From the NCBI GenBank assembly GCA_964510495.1, contig CAZECR010000020.1, positions 1 through 19,046 of the forward strand: a DNA stretch of 19,046 nucleotides. The letters are read 5' to 3'. Of the stretch, positions 6,485 through 13,370 are shown piece by piece. The notes under the pieces are model-generated. The model was not told the origin of the DNA. It saw only the letters and a program-made list of their open reading frames with translations, and made no database searches. The stretch is from CAZECR01 sp964510495. GTDB lineage: Bacteria > Patescibacteriota > Patescibacteriia > Magasanikbacterales > GWA2-37-8. The translations under genes and the position numbers were made by a program. Numbering within the stretch: position 1 is the first letter of the stretch; every line of letters begins with the position of its first letter.

Positions 6485-6515
6485 AAAATACCTCCATTTG
6501 AACTGGAGGTATTTT
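6485..6515 (-). terminator. Terminator of the coiled-coil gene (possibly bidirectional)
   Basis: Arms 6485-6496 and 6504-6515 form a 12-bp stem with a 7-base loop. The forward-strand A-run at 6482-6488 becomes a T-run on the reverse strand, right after the stop of the reverse gene at 6526. T-rich sequence also follows on the forward strand, so it may end the 181-aa gene as well. Confidence 0.85.
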
Positions 6516-6525
6516 ATTTGATTTT

Positions 6526-7965
6526 TTAAGCTGCTTTAGTGCTTGCTCGTTGTAGCTGGGTCTTAACCGCAACCCATTGCTGTTCAGTTTCATCAATTTG
6601 CGGATCGAGTTCGTCAATTTTTCGTGCAAGACCCACACTTTCAGCTTTCATTTTTTTCATTGTAGTTTTTTCTTCTTCAGAAATACGAGTGCGTTTTTTT
6701 TCTGATAGACCGATTTTTTCAACAATATTTTTTTGTTGAAGTACGAGGTTATTTTGCTCTTCTTTTAACTCAGCGAGTTTTGTGTTGAGTTCGCTTTCAA
6801 GTGTGGTGAGTTCTTTAACACTCCGTTCATCGAGTTCGGCTTCTTTAGGTTTTTGGCGACTTCGAATGTCGGTAACTGGGCCACTGTCAGGGCCCAAAAC
6901 AACTGAAGGTTGTTCAACTTCCTCAGTTGGAGCGGGTGCTGCTTCAACACCGCTATTATTTTCTTCAGCTTTTAAAGCGTTAAGCTCCTTTTTAAGGCGA
7001 ATAATTTCACCTAAACCTTCACGCGCTATAATAGATTTTTTCGGCGCTTCTTTACCGGCATCCTTTGCTCTATTAATATTTCGCTCTTCAAAATTGTAGG
7101 CTTCTTGAAAAGCTTCTATCGGTGAATTACTATTTGCGCTGCTTGGAAGGGAATCTTCAGCGACTAAAACAGCAATTTCATCATCCAGCTGAGCCTGAAT
7201 ACGTTCAACGTCGTCAGCCTTGGATTCCAGTTGTACTCTTTTTTTAAATTCGATCGAACTTGGCGCGACGGAAGTAGTGTCAAAACTTTCTGACCAATTA
7301 TCTTTACCGGTTTTTTTATCCCAAGCTTCTGAAGAAGAGAGAAGTTCTTTTGATCGTTTATTGATCTGGGGAGCGAGTTCATCGGTTTTACCATACGTAA
7401 GCTTATCGAGCCTTGTAGTTAGGTCAGCTTTTTGTTGGACAAGTTTACCCATCCGATCATATTTTGCTTTTTTAGTTTCATCATCACCAGCCTTATCCCA
7501 AGCAGCCTCAGTCATTTGACGTGCTGCTTCAACTCGGGCTAGTTTCTCAACCGCCTGACTCGCTGACATGCGTGATTCCTGGCCCGGTCCCTCAAGTAAG
7601 TCAGCAATTTGTTTTTGAAGCTCCTGCTCTTTTTGAATAAGTGTTTTATAGGCTTGTTCAGCTCGCTCACTTAATTCTTGCTTTTTTTGCTTCAGCTGGT
7701 TAGTGTCTACTGATCCTTCAATCGCAACTGCTTTGTCTACCATGCCGCCCAATTCAGCCTGAAGCGCTACTTCTTCGTTTGCTCCCTGTTCCAGAAATCT
7801 GTCAATTTCATCCTTGCTAGCAACTGCTGTTTCTTTGGCAGAATTGCCGCGAAGTCGATCTATCATTCTTTTAATAAAATTGCCGGAATCGGGTTTTTTT
7901 TGCTGAGCGGCACCCTCAATTTGTTCTCGACTTGCCTGAGGTATTTTTTCTGGCATCATGTTCAT
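6526..7965 (-). CDS. Coiled-coil protein of unknown function (479 aa)
   Basis: The protein is almost entirely Glu, Lys, Ala, Gln and Leu in heptad-like spacing, with long predicted helices at about 80-130, 150-200, 245-275, 285-345 and 385-470. A Pro/Val/Ala-rich break lies at about 347-385. The N-terminus (1-50) is polar with a small basic patch. There is no signal peptide, membrane segment or catalytic motif. It begins at an ATG that overlaps the TGA of the 58-aa ORF upstream (ATGA), which implies translational coupling and explains the lack of any SD motif. A structural or scaffolding role is a guess. Forward-strand ORFs inside it are shadows. Confidence 0.85.
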   Translation of the reverse strand: MNMMPEKIPQASREQIEGAAQQKKPDSGNFIKRMIDRLRGNSAKETAVASKDEIDRFLEQGANEEVALQAELGGMVDKAVAIEGSVDTNQLKQKKQELSERAEQAYKTLIQKEQELQKQIADLLEGPGQESRMSASQAVEKLARVEAARQMTEAAWDKAGDDETKKAKYDRMGKLVQQKADLTTRLDKLTYGKTDELAPQINKRSKELLSSSEAWDKKTGKDNWSESFDTTSVAPSSIEFKKRVQLESKADDVERIQAQLDDEIAVLVAEDSLPSSANSNSPIEAFQEAYNFEERNINRAKDAGKEAPKKSIIAREGLGEIIRLKKELNALKAEENNSGVEAAPAPTEEVEQPSVVLGPDSGPVTDIRSRQKPKEAELDERSVKELTTLESELNTKLAELKEEQNNLVLQQKNIVEKIGLSEKKRTRISEEEKTTMKKMKAESVGLARKIDELDPQIDETEQQWVAVKTQLQRASTKAA

Positions 7966-8138
7966 AGCGAGTTGATCTTAGATTTAAGAATATTAATTTT
8001 TTTCTCTTCGGCAGCTTTAACTGCATCTTTAATAACTTGTTGTTCTTCATCCTTAATTTGCATAATTGTTTTCATAAAAGTCGCCAAGGCTGCATAGCCT
8101 TCTTCAACAAACTTTAGAATTTGTTCAATGGTAGCCAT
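7962..8138 (-). CDS. Small helical protein (58 aa), first gene of the coiled-coil operon
   Basis: A 58-codon reverse-strand ORF starts M-A-T-I-E-Q-I-L-K-F-V-E-E-G and ends K-S-K-I-N-S-L. It is rich in Lys, Glu, Ile and Ala and looks like one or two amphipathic helices. Its TGA overlaps the ATG of the 479-aa coiled-coil gene by four bases. A strong promoter lies directly upstream, and the predicted leader is only about 8 bases, so it is nearly leaderless. No family is recognised. Co-expression with the coiled-coil protein and matching helical character suggest that the two products interact. Confidence 0.75.
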   Translation of the reverse strand: MATIEQILKFVEEGYAALATFMKTIMQIKDEEQQVIKDAVKAAEEKKINILKSKINSL

Positions 8139-8152
8139 ATATGAAACGTCAA

Positions 8153-8181
8153 ACTATAGCATAAAAGGACCTTGCTGACAA
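8153..8181 (-). promoter_or_regulatory. Promoter of the 58-aa / coiled-coil operon
   Basis: On the reverse strand TTGTCA (8176-8181) and TATAGT (8153-8158) are exactly 17 bases apart, with an extended TG before the -10. A second extended -10, TATACT, lies further upstream (8182-8187) and may be an additional start. Confidence 0.65.
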
Positions 8182-8224
8182 GTATAGCATATTCTTGTTC
8201 TTTTTTCTAATAATTAACTCCTAG

Positions 8225-8253
8225 TTGAAATATATTTCGAAATAGGTTAGAAT
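8225..8253 (+). promoter_or_regulatory. Promoter of trhO
   Basis: TTGAAA (8225-8230) and TAGAAT (8248-8253) are 17 bases apart, each 5 of 6 to consensus. The ATG at 8275 follows after a leader of roughly 15 bases without an SD motif. Confidence 0.7.
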
Positions 8254-8274
8254 AGCGCTGTTTTTAGTATAAAT

Positions 8275-9156
8275 ATGCACGAAATCCTCCTTTATTATAA
8301 ATACGTCACTATCGAAGACCCGGAAGCGCTCCGCGCAGCCCAAATGGAACTCTGTAAACACTTAGGTTTAAAGGGCCGTATTATTATTGCCAAAGAGGGG
8401 ATTAATGGCACCGTTGAGGGATCTTCCGAGAATACAGAGCGGTATATTGATGCTATGCGCCACGACCCTCGTTTTGCCGATATGAATTTTAAACGAAGTA
8501 GCGGTACGGGCAATGCCTTTCCTAAATTATCGATTAAAGTTCGCGGCGAGATTGTGAGCGGTCACCTGAAAGCAGATGATCTAAACCCAAATGAAATTAC
8601 CGGTAAATACTTGTCAGCCGAGACGCTGCACGACTGGATTCAAAGCGGCCGCGAGTTTTATATCGTTGACATGCGCAATGACTACGAGCACCGATCCGGT
8701 CATTTTGCGGGTTCTATTTTACCGCCTCTGGAAAATTTCCGCGATTTGCCAAAGGTGCTGCCAGTTCTCGGCCATTTGAAAGACAAAACCATTGTGACGG
8801 TGTGTACTGGGGGAGTACGTTGTGAAAAAGCATCAGGATTTTTGGTGAAACATGGGTTTAGTGATGTCTACCAGCTCCACAATGGTATTGTGAGTTATAT
8901 GGAAAAGTATCCTGGGCAAGATTTTAAAGGAAGTTTGTATGTTTTTGATGGCCGAGTAACGATGGCTTTTGGTGAGCATGAGGTTATTGGGAAATGTGAA
9001 AAGTGCGGCCAGGCGAGTGAGCGCTATCTTAATTGCGGAAATCTTCGTTGTCATCGACATTTTATTTGCTGTGAAACATGTGGGCCGCTTGAGCGTGCTA
9101 CACCGTGTTCGTTTATCTGTCGCCTCCGCCTTGCACTTAGCACTGTCTTTGCCTAA
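8275..9156 (+). CDS. trhO: tRNA uridine(34) hydroxylase (rhodanese family)
   Basis: 293 aa, close to the usual length of this family (formerly UPF0176/YceA). TrhO makes 5-hydroxyuridine at wobble position 34 of tRNA with oxygen, an early step toward 5-methoxy- or carboxymethoxyuridine. The N-terminal part (1-100) has the acylphosphatase-like segment with I-A-K-E-G-I-N-G-T at 38-46. The rhodanese domain (about 115-215) has D-M-R-N-D-Y-E and the active-site loop C177-T-G-G-V-R-C183-E-K. The C-terminus carries a Cys/His-rich zinc-like region (K-C-E-K-C-G ... L-R-C-H-R-H-F-I-C-C-E-T-C). It has its own promoter. No carboxymethyl- or methyltransferase partner is nearby. Confidence 0.92.
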   Translation: MHEILLYYKYVTIEDPEALRAAQMELCKHLGLKGRIIIAKEGINGTVEGSSENTERYIDAMRHDPRFADMNFKRSSGTGNAFPKLSIKVRGEIVSGHLKADDLNPNEITGKYLSAETLHDWIQSGREFYIVDMRNDYEHRSGHFAGSILPPLENFRDLPKVLPVLGHLKDKTIVTVCTGGVRCEKASGFLVKHGFSDVYQLHNGIVSYMEKYPGQDFKGSLYVFDGRVTMAFGEHEVIGKCEKCGQASERYLNCGNLRCHRHFICCETCGPLERATPCSFICRLRLALSTVFA

Positions 9157-9159
9157 TCT

Positions 9160-9188
9160 TTGCTTCTTGTAGCGAAAAATGCTACACT
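9160..9188 (+). promoter_or_regulatory. Promoter of the yidC-SPFH pair
   Basis: TTGCTT (9160-9165) and TACACT (9183-9188) are 17 bases apart, with an extended TG before the -10. This places the transcription start near 9195 and rules out the in-frame start at 9160. Confidence 0.6.
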
Positions 9189-9210
9189 ATGCGTACTTAA
9201 GCCTCTAGGT

Positions 9211-9942
9211 ATGCTCTCAGGAATTTGGTATACGTTTCTCTATCAGCCCGTTTTTAACGCGCTATTTTGGATTTATGCGCACGTGGCCGGACAAAATTTG
9301 GGCTGGGCTGTTATTTGGCTAACGGTTTTTTTACGCCTTGTTTTGTTGCCGCTCAGTATTATCTCTGAGCACAATAACACCAAGCAGCAAAAGATCGATG
9401 AAGAAATTGCTCGCCTCAAGGGTGTTTATAAGAACGATTCTATTACCCAAAAAGAAGAAATTCGCCGGATGCTGAAGAAGCATTATGTGTCACCGTGGGC
9501 CCGTGTAATCGTGTTACTGGTACAGGTGCTCGTGTTCTTTTTATTGTATCAGGTGTTCGTTCGGGGTATCAGCGGGGAGAAAGTTATTAAAATTCTTTAT
9601 TCGTTTGTTGAATTTCCCGGAGTGATTAATACGTCATTCTATGGCTTTGATATTGGACTCCATCATGACTATGTTTGGTCAGGGATTGTAGCCGGGTACG
9701 TGTTTATTTCTATTCTTCTTGAGCAGCGTACCAAGAAAACAAAAACAGAAAGCGCGGACGCTGTGTACCTTATTTTATTTCCAACATTTATTTTCTTTTT
9801 TCTGTGGTTTCTGCCCATGGTTAAAGCTCTATTTATTTTGACAACGCTCGTTTTTTCTGATATTGTTAAGCTTGTTAGTAAAGTTATTTTTGCCCCGAAG
9901 AAAGAAGCGCACGGGCACGATGACCATGGTGGCCATCATTAA
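9211..9942 (+). CDS. yidC: YidC/Oxa1-family membrane protein insertase
   Basis: 243 aa. It inserts and folds inner-membrane proteins, alone or with SecYEG. It shows the short Gram-positive/CPR-type core without the large periplasmic domain of enterobacterial YidC. The first core helix (about 31-52) contains the conserved groove arginine (Arg42 in L-R-L-V-L-L-P). A charged cytoplasmic hairpin (about 53-92) follows, then helices at about 97-118, 155-171 and 184-215. The C-terminus ends in a His/Asp-rich tail (H-G-H-D-D-H-G-G-H-H), perhaps metal-binding. I chose ATG 9211 because the longer reading to 9160 would begin inside the promoter. It is followed 24 bases later by an SPFH gene. Confidence 0.88.
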   Translation: MLSGIWYTFLYQPVFNALFWIYAHVAGQNLGWAVIWLTVFLRLVLLPLSIISEHNNTKQQKIDEEIARLKGVYKNDSITQKEEIRRMLKKHYVSPWARVIVLLVQVLVFFLLYQVFVRGISGEKVIKILYSFVEFPGVINTSFYGFDIGLHHDYVWSGIVAGYVFISILLEQRTKKTKTESADAVYLILFPTFIFFFLWFLPMVKALFILTTLVFSDIVKLVSKVIFAPKKEAHGHDDHGGHH

Positions 9943-9966
9943 ACTTTCGGAAATTAAATTTTTTGT

Positions 9967-10536
9967 ATGGCCGGAGATTCACTCGACAAACTGATGTACT
10001 CGTTCGTCGTCGAAGACGTGCTGAAGGGGCTGTTTATTTACGTGCCACCCGGTTACGTTGCTTGTGTCTATGACCTCGGTCGTGGCGTCCTTAAAAAAGT
10101 TTTAACGCCTGGGCTGCATCTCAAAATCCCGTTCTGGCAGAAAGCAAAATTGTTTAATACTCAGACGCTTGAATACAGTATCTCGCGCCAGTTTAACCCC
10201 GAGAACGAACGCGCGATGGGGGATATCCCAACCGCCGCAGTAACCCAGGATGGTAAAAAGGTTGGAACGGAAGGAACAATTCTGCTTCGCCTCGATGTTC
10301 ATCAGATTCCATCGATTTGGCAAACAGTCGGTGAAGACTTTGTAGCCAAGATTGTTCGCCCCAGTATTCGTAGTCGTATACGTATGGTCTTTAGCCGCTT
10401 TGATTACCAAGATATTATCGGGCCAAAGCGTGATCAGGTTGAAATGGAATTAAAAAACGAACTCGAACGGATTTTCTATGCACGCGGTATCTATGTTGAA
10501 AATGTCTTACTAAGTGAAATTAGCCAGATACATTAA
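9967..10536 (+). CDS. SPFH/Band 7 (prohibitin/stomatin-like) protein, short form
   Basis: 189 aa. Residues 18-38 are a hydrophobic entry segment, then Y-V-P-P-G-Y-V-A-C-V-Y-D-L-G-R-G leads into the Band 7 fold, with P-G-L-H-L-K-I-P-F at about 49-57 and L-R-L-D-V at about 107. The protein stops right after the SPFH domain (V-E-N-V-L-L-S-E-I). Typical members continue into a long coiled coil used for cage assembly; that part is absent here, yet a normal stop and terminator follow. SPFH proteins form membrane microdomain scaffolds and often partner proteases or insertases, so the pairing with YidC is suggestive. There is no SD motif. Confidence 0.85.
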   Translation: MAGDSLDKLMYSFVVEDVLKGLFIYVPPGYVACVYDLGRGVLKKVLTPGLHLKIPFWQKAKLFNTQTLEYSISRQFNPENERAMGDIPTAAVTQDGKKVGTEGTILLRLDVHQIPSIWQTVGEDFVAKIVRPSIRSRIRMVFSRFDYQDIIGPKRDQVEMELKNELERIFYARGIYVENVLLSEISQIH

Positions 10537-10550
10537 TATTCTGCAGCAAG

Positions 10551-10578
10551 AACAGGCCTTTCGAGGTCTGTTTTTTTT
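10551..10578 (+). terminator. Rho-independent terminator after the SPFH gene
   Basis: A 9-bp stem (10551-10559 with 10564-10572, one G-T) is capped by a TTCG tetraloop and followed by eight T (10571-10578). It is a strong classical terminator. Confidence 0.92.
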
Positions 10579-10615
10579 GTCTCTACGCTCTGTTAATAAC
10601 TGTTTGGCATAACCC

Positions 10616-10644
10616 TGGAAATATTTTTAATTTTTTGCTATGGT
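10616..10644 (+). promoter_or_regulatory. Promoter candidate for the 108-aa gene
   Basis: TGGAAA (10616-10621) and TATGGT (10639-10644) are 17 bases apart; the -10 is extended (TGCTATGGT). Both boxes match consensus at 4 of 6. Confidence 0.5.
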
Positions 10645-10683
10645 TCTTTTACCAATGCCCATGAGGCTGGGGAGAGCGTGTTT

Positions 10684-11010
10684 ATGCTTGATACATCAGC
10701 AACGCCCGTGACCGGACATTTTTCTCGTCGGCAGCGCCAGGCGCGCGCCTACTTCGCGCGACTCTCGGCAGAGGAGTCGGTGGTGTTCCTTCCCACCGGT
10801 AATCGCGATGAGTACCGGGTCTTCAGGACTTCGAAGAAGAGCGGTGTCTCCGAGGTCTGCGGGAATGACAGTCTTGCCCTAGTGCGGCAGTACTATTCGA
10901 CCAGGCAGCTCGGCTGGCTCGCTGACTTTCCGAAGCTGGCCCAGGTGATGGGCACGGGGCAGCCGCCCAGCCGGTCGCAGAGCTCTGGCAGCGCCAAGCG
11001 CCGCAACTAG
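10684..11010 (+). CDS. GC-rich small protein of unknown function (108 aa)
   Basis: No family recognised. The protein is basic and polar, with an N-terminal R-R-Q-R-Q-A-R-A-Y-F helix, a central segment F-L-P-T-G-N-R-D-E-Y-R-V-F-R-T that could form a beta hairpin, and a disordered Ser/Arg/Lys tail. It has no membrane segment or signal peptide. I chose ATG 10684, nine bases after GGGGAG (10669-10674); the in-frame GTG at 10678 is only three bases from that motif. Its own promoter and a long downstream hairpin make it a single-gene unit. Codons rich in G and C set it apart from the yidC-SPFH genes upstream. Confidence 0.6.
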   Translation: MLDTSATPVTGHFSRRQRQARAYFARLSAEESVVFLPTGNRDEYRVFRTSKKSGVSEVCGNDSLALVRQYYSTRQLGWLADFPKLAQVMGTGQPPSRSQSSGSAKRRN

Positions 11011-11053
11011 AACCTGTTCTGAGGCCATATACTACCTCCCCAGAAGCTATTTA

Positions 11054-11114
11054 AAATCAAGGGGAGTGTGCTCGCCAAGTCTTACTGAAGACTGTGCGAG
11101 CATCCCCTTGATTT
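11054..11114 (+). terminator. Long interrupted hairpin without T-run
   Basis: Three helical parts stack: 12 bp (11054-11065 with 11103-11114), 7 bp (TGCTCGC with GCGAGCA) and 6 bp (AGTCTT with AAGACT) around a 4-base loop, with small bulges between. It starts 43 bases after the stop of the 108-aa gene and is followed by GATCTT, not a T-run. Confidence 0.6.
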
Positions 11115-11125
11115 GATCTTAAAAT

Positions 11126-11146
11126 AACCCTTCCCAAGGGTTTTTT
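11126..11146 (+). terminator. Rho-independent terminator
   Basis: AACCCTT (11126-11132) pairs with AAGGGTT (11136-11142) around CCC, and T continues to 11146. It is a compact classical terminator in forward direction, immediately after the long hairpin. Confidence 0.8.
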
Positions 11147-11169
11147 AATTTGTGCGCAATTTTAATAAT

Positions 11170-11201
11170 AAAAAAACAACGTTTGTAAACGTTGTTTTTT
11201 T
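11170..11201. terminator. Bidirectional A-run/T-run hairpin
   Basis: Positions 11170-11184 are perfectly complementary to 11187-11201: seven A, then CAACGTTT, mirrored by AAACGTTG and seven T. Both strands carry a T-run after the stem, so it can stop transcription from either side between the two convergent genes. Confidence 0.85.
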
Positions 11202-11238
11202 GTCATCAAGTTTCCTCGGAAGAAAAACTAATGATTGG

Positions 11239-11266
11239 GGGACGAGGTGTCAAACTACCTCGTCCC
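11239..11266 (-). terminator. 10-bp hairpin without T-run after the glycosidase-like gene
   Basis: GGGACGAGGT (11239-11248) pairs with ACCTCGTCCC (11257-11266) around an 8-base loop. On the reverse strand it lies 38 bases past the stop at 11305 and is followed by a C-rich, not T-rich, stretch. Confidence 0.6.
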
Positions 11267-11304
11267 GGGGAGGGAATATTTCATTGTGGTGGGAAAGAGC
11301 GGAG

Positions 11305-12453
11305 CTACTCGAGGTCGTTGTTCTTGGCGAGGGCGCGCAGGCAGAGCGCTGCGCTCCAGAGCTGGCGCTTGGCGCCCCAGCCTTTGCCGGTGTCGGGTGA
11401 GTACCACTCGCGGAATCCGTTGAGGTAGAGGAGCTTCTGGCGCTGGTTCTTGGCGAAGAGGCTGGCTGCCAGCTTCACGGCATCGTCTTTGGACTTGCGG
11501 ATGATATCGCGGGCGGCCATCTCGGCGTGCCAACCCACGAACGGCCAGACCACGACACCCCCTGTCCTCTCGATCTCGTCGTGTTCGGCGCACACCTCTT
11601 CGGCTGTGTCGCCGCCCGCGTTGTGCTTGCAGCGGATGGTGACGCCGTTCGGGGTGTCCACACTCGCGAATCCGCGCAGGATGGCGGGGTACTCCGAGGG
11701 AGGCACCACGTTGTTGAGGACGGCGAGGGCCCCGCCGAGCGGATCGAAGCTCGTCGCGCCTTCGTAGTCGACCAAGAGGCTGTTCTGGTCGCGCCGGGCC
11801 AGGAGCTTCTTGCTGATGCGTTCTGCCTTGTCGAACTGGCACATGCGTGTGTACACGGCGTACAGGAGGGAGTTGTTGGAGAGGAGCGTCTGATCCTTTA
11901 GCTCCTTATCCATCGTATCGCGCCAATCGGCGCCCCGCATGAGCACTCGCTCCTCGTCGAGGAGGTTCCCCTCGAGATAGGCGACAGCCCGTAGCAGGTT
12001 GGGCTGAAGCTCGTCGACGAGCGCGGGGTCGCCGCCGCAGTCGGCGTGGTGCAAGAGGCCGTAGGCGAACATGAGCTCGCTGTCGGTCGTGCCGGGGGTC
12101 AGGTTCCAGAGCTGTCCCTGGAGGTACCGCTGGAGCATGAACGAGACCCTGCGCTGGGCGAGGCTGCGTCCCACCTTCTGTTTGAGGAAGCTGAGGTGCG
12201 CCGGGAGGCCGTCCAAGAACAGGATGGGGATCTGGCCGTTCGGCCGCTGCCGCTTAGCGAGCGAGCGCAGATGGGTGGCAGCCAGGTCCATGCCGCCCGG
12301 TATGAGCGAGAGGGCCGGCTGGCTCGCCAGCATCTGGTCACGTGTCCACGCCATGCCATCGTAACGGTCGGGCGAGGCGTACATGCCCTGCTTACCGCGG
12401 CAGTCATGGAGGATTCCGGAGGCTTCACAGACTTTTGCGATGCGTTGTTTCAT
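11305..12453 (-). CDS. Six-hairpin (alpha/alpha-barrel) glycosidase-like protein
   Basis: 382 aa with the look of GH15/GH37/GH100-type or debranching-enzyme C-terminal glycosidases. Marks of the family are W36-T-R-D39, R-P-N-G-Q-I-P at 70-76, T-T-D-S-E at 122-126, G-A-D-W-R-D at 174-179, a W-P-F-V-G-W-H-A-E repeat helix and a final N-G-F-R-E-W-Y-S-P-D-T-G plus Q-L-W-S-A-A-L. Conserved acidic residues suggest an active enzyme, but the exact family, bond and substrate cannot be fixed. There is no signal peptide, so it is probably cytoplasmic. AAGGAGA (12459-12465) just before the ATG is the strongest SD in the window. The gene is markedly GC-rich: 40 of 60 bases at 11581-11640 are G or C. No sugar-pathway gene is adjacent. 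Confidence 0.75.
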   Translation of the reverse strand: MKQRIAKVCEASGILHDCRGKQGMYASPDRYDGMAWTRDQMLASQPALSLIPGGMDLAATHLRSLAKRQRPNGQIPILFLDGLPAHLSFLKQKVGRSLAQRRVSFMLQRYLQGQLWNLTPGTTDSELMFAYGLLHHADCGGDPALVDELQPNLLRAVAYLEGNLLDEERVLMRGADWRDTMDKELKDQTLLSNNSLLYAVYTRMCQFDKAERISKKLLARRDQNSLLVDYEGATSFDPLGGALAVLNNVVPPSEYPAILRGFASVDTPNGVTIRCKHNAGGDTAEEVCAEHDEIERTGGVVVWPFVGWHAEMAARDIIRKSKDDAVKLAASLFAKNQRQKLLYLNGFREWYSPDTGKGWGAKRQLWSAALCLRALAKNNDLE

Positions 12454-12541
12454 CGATATCTCCTTGAGTTTGGGGCAGAAATATATTTACCCGCTTCATA
12501 CAGTCAGTTTGCTAACGGCAACAAGCGAGGAAAAACAGCTT

Positions 12542-12570
12542 ACTCTACAGGAAAAAAAGGTTTTTGTCAA
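12542..12570 (-). promoter_or_regulatory. Promoter of the glycosidase-like gene
   Basis: On the reverse strand a perfect TTGACA (12565-12570) and TAGAGT (12542-12547, 4 of 6) are 17 bases apart. The leader to the ATG at 12453 would be about 80 bases. Confidence 0.65.
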
Positions 12571-12628
12571 TATACGTATACGTTCTTAGGTCCAGCTCCG
12601 AGAGGTATTTTATGTGTATAACTCTTTC

Positions 12629-12657
12629 TTGACGTGCTCAAGGAGAGGGGGTATATT
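12629..12657 (+). promoter_or_regulatory. Promoter of the hrcA operon
   Basis: TTGACG (12629-12634) and TATATT (12652-12657) are 17 bases apart, each 5 of 6 to consensus. The last two bases of the -10 are the first two of the CIRCE element, so HrcA binding would block polymerase directly. Confidence 0.8.
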
Positions 12658-12682
12658 ATCACTCAGTATATACGAGTGATAA
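12656..12682 (+). promoter_or_regulatory. CIRCE operator (HrcA binding site)
   Basis: The inverted repeat TTATCACTC, nine bases, GAGTGATAA has the exact 9-9-9 geometry of CIRCE (usual form TTAGCACTC, nine bases, GAGTGCTAA). The one change per arm (G to T, C to A) is compensated so the repeat stays perfect. It overlaps the -10 and the transcription start and ends four bases before the hrcA ATG, where it would also be part of the mRNA leader. It predicts autoregulation of hrcA-grpE-hsp20 by HrcA. Confidence 0.92.
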
Positions 12683-12686
12683 ATTT

Positions 12687-13370
12687 ATGGACGCCAGACC
12701 AGAAAAATTGCTAACGTTGGTTATTGACCATTATGTCGAAACTGCCGAACCGGTGGGGTCGAAATTTTTGGTAGACAAAGGCAATTTAGAATGGAGTGAG
12801 GCCACAGTTCGCAATGAACTCCGGGCGCTTGAAGAGGCTGGATACTTAACGCATCCGCACACGTCGGCCGGGCGCATTCCAACCCAGCAAGGTTACCAGT
12901 ATTATATTGAACGACTTGATTTAGCTGCTGCGGAAGCAACGAAGGCTGCTGAAAAAAAGTTACTATCAGTTTTGGAAACAATCGCAGATTATGAACAGGC
13001 ACGTAAAGGAATCGCTAAAGCCCTTGTAGAATTGGCGGATCAAACAGTAATGGTTGCTTTTTCACCGGACAAAGTCTACTACACGGGTCTCAGTAACTTG
13101 TTCCAAAAACCAGACTTTGCCGAGATGAATTTGGTGGCAGATATTTCCGCTATGTTCGATCGCTGTGAAGAAGCACTCGGCGGATTTTCACCCCGCGTTA
13201 CAGATATACAATATTTTATTGGTACGGAGCATCCGTTTGGGCATCTCCTCAGCGTGCTCGCGATCCGGTTTGGTAAAGATAATCAGTCGCTCCTCCTGAT
13301 GCTTGGTCCGCAGCGTATGGATTATTACAAAAATTGGGGACTCATGAAAAAAGTAAAAGAACTTATTTAA
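12687..13370 (+). CDS. hrcA: Heat-inducible transcription repressor HrcA, short form
   Basis: 227 aa. HrcA binds CIRCE and represses chaperone genes; it is kept active by chaperonins in the studied species. The N-terminal winged helix is clear: Y-V-E-T-A-E-P-V-G-S-K at 16-26, the recognition part S-E-A-T-V-R-N-E-L-R-A-L at 37-48, and the T-S-A-G-R-I-P-T-Q-Q-G-Y wing at 59-70. The rest is a reduced GAF-like part ending in L-G-P-Q-R-M-D-Y at about 205-212. Classical HrcA is about 340 aa, so roughly 110 residues, probably the inserted dimerisation region, are missing. The ATG is four bases past the CIRCE element and no SD motif exists. Confidence 0.92.
   Translation: MDARPEKLLTLVIDHYVETAEPVGSKFLVDKGNLEWSEATVRNELRALEEAGYLTHPHTSAGRIPTQQGYQYYIERLDLAAAEATKAAEKKLLSVLETIADYEQARKGIAKALVELADQTVMVAFSPDKVYYTGLSNLFQKPDFAEMNLVADISAMFDRCEEALGGFSPRVTDIQYFIGTEHPFGHLLSVLAIRFGKDNQSLLLMLGPQRMDYYKNWGLMKKVKELI

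Noticed and set aside
9160..9210. Longer N-terminus for YidC starting at 9160
   Set aside because: The extra codons coincide with a well-spaced promoter (TTGCTT-17-TACACT), so they are unlikely to be transcribed.
12046..12621. Forward ORF of 191 aa opposite the glycosidase-like gene
   Set aside because: It runs antisense to a recognisable glycosidase-type protein with a strong SD and promoter, and its own translation looks random.
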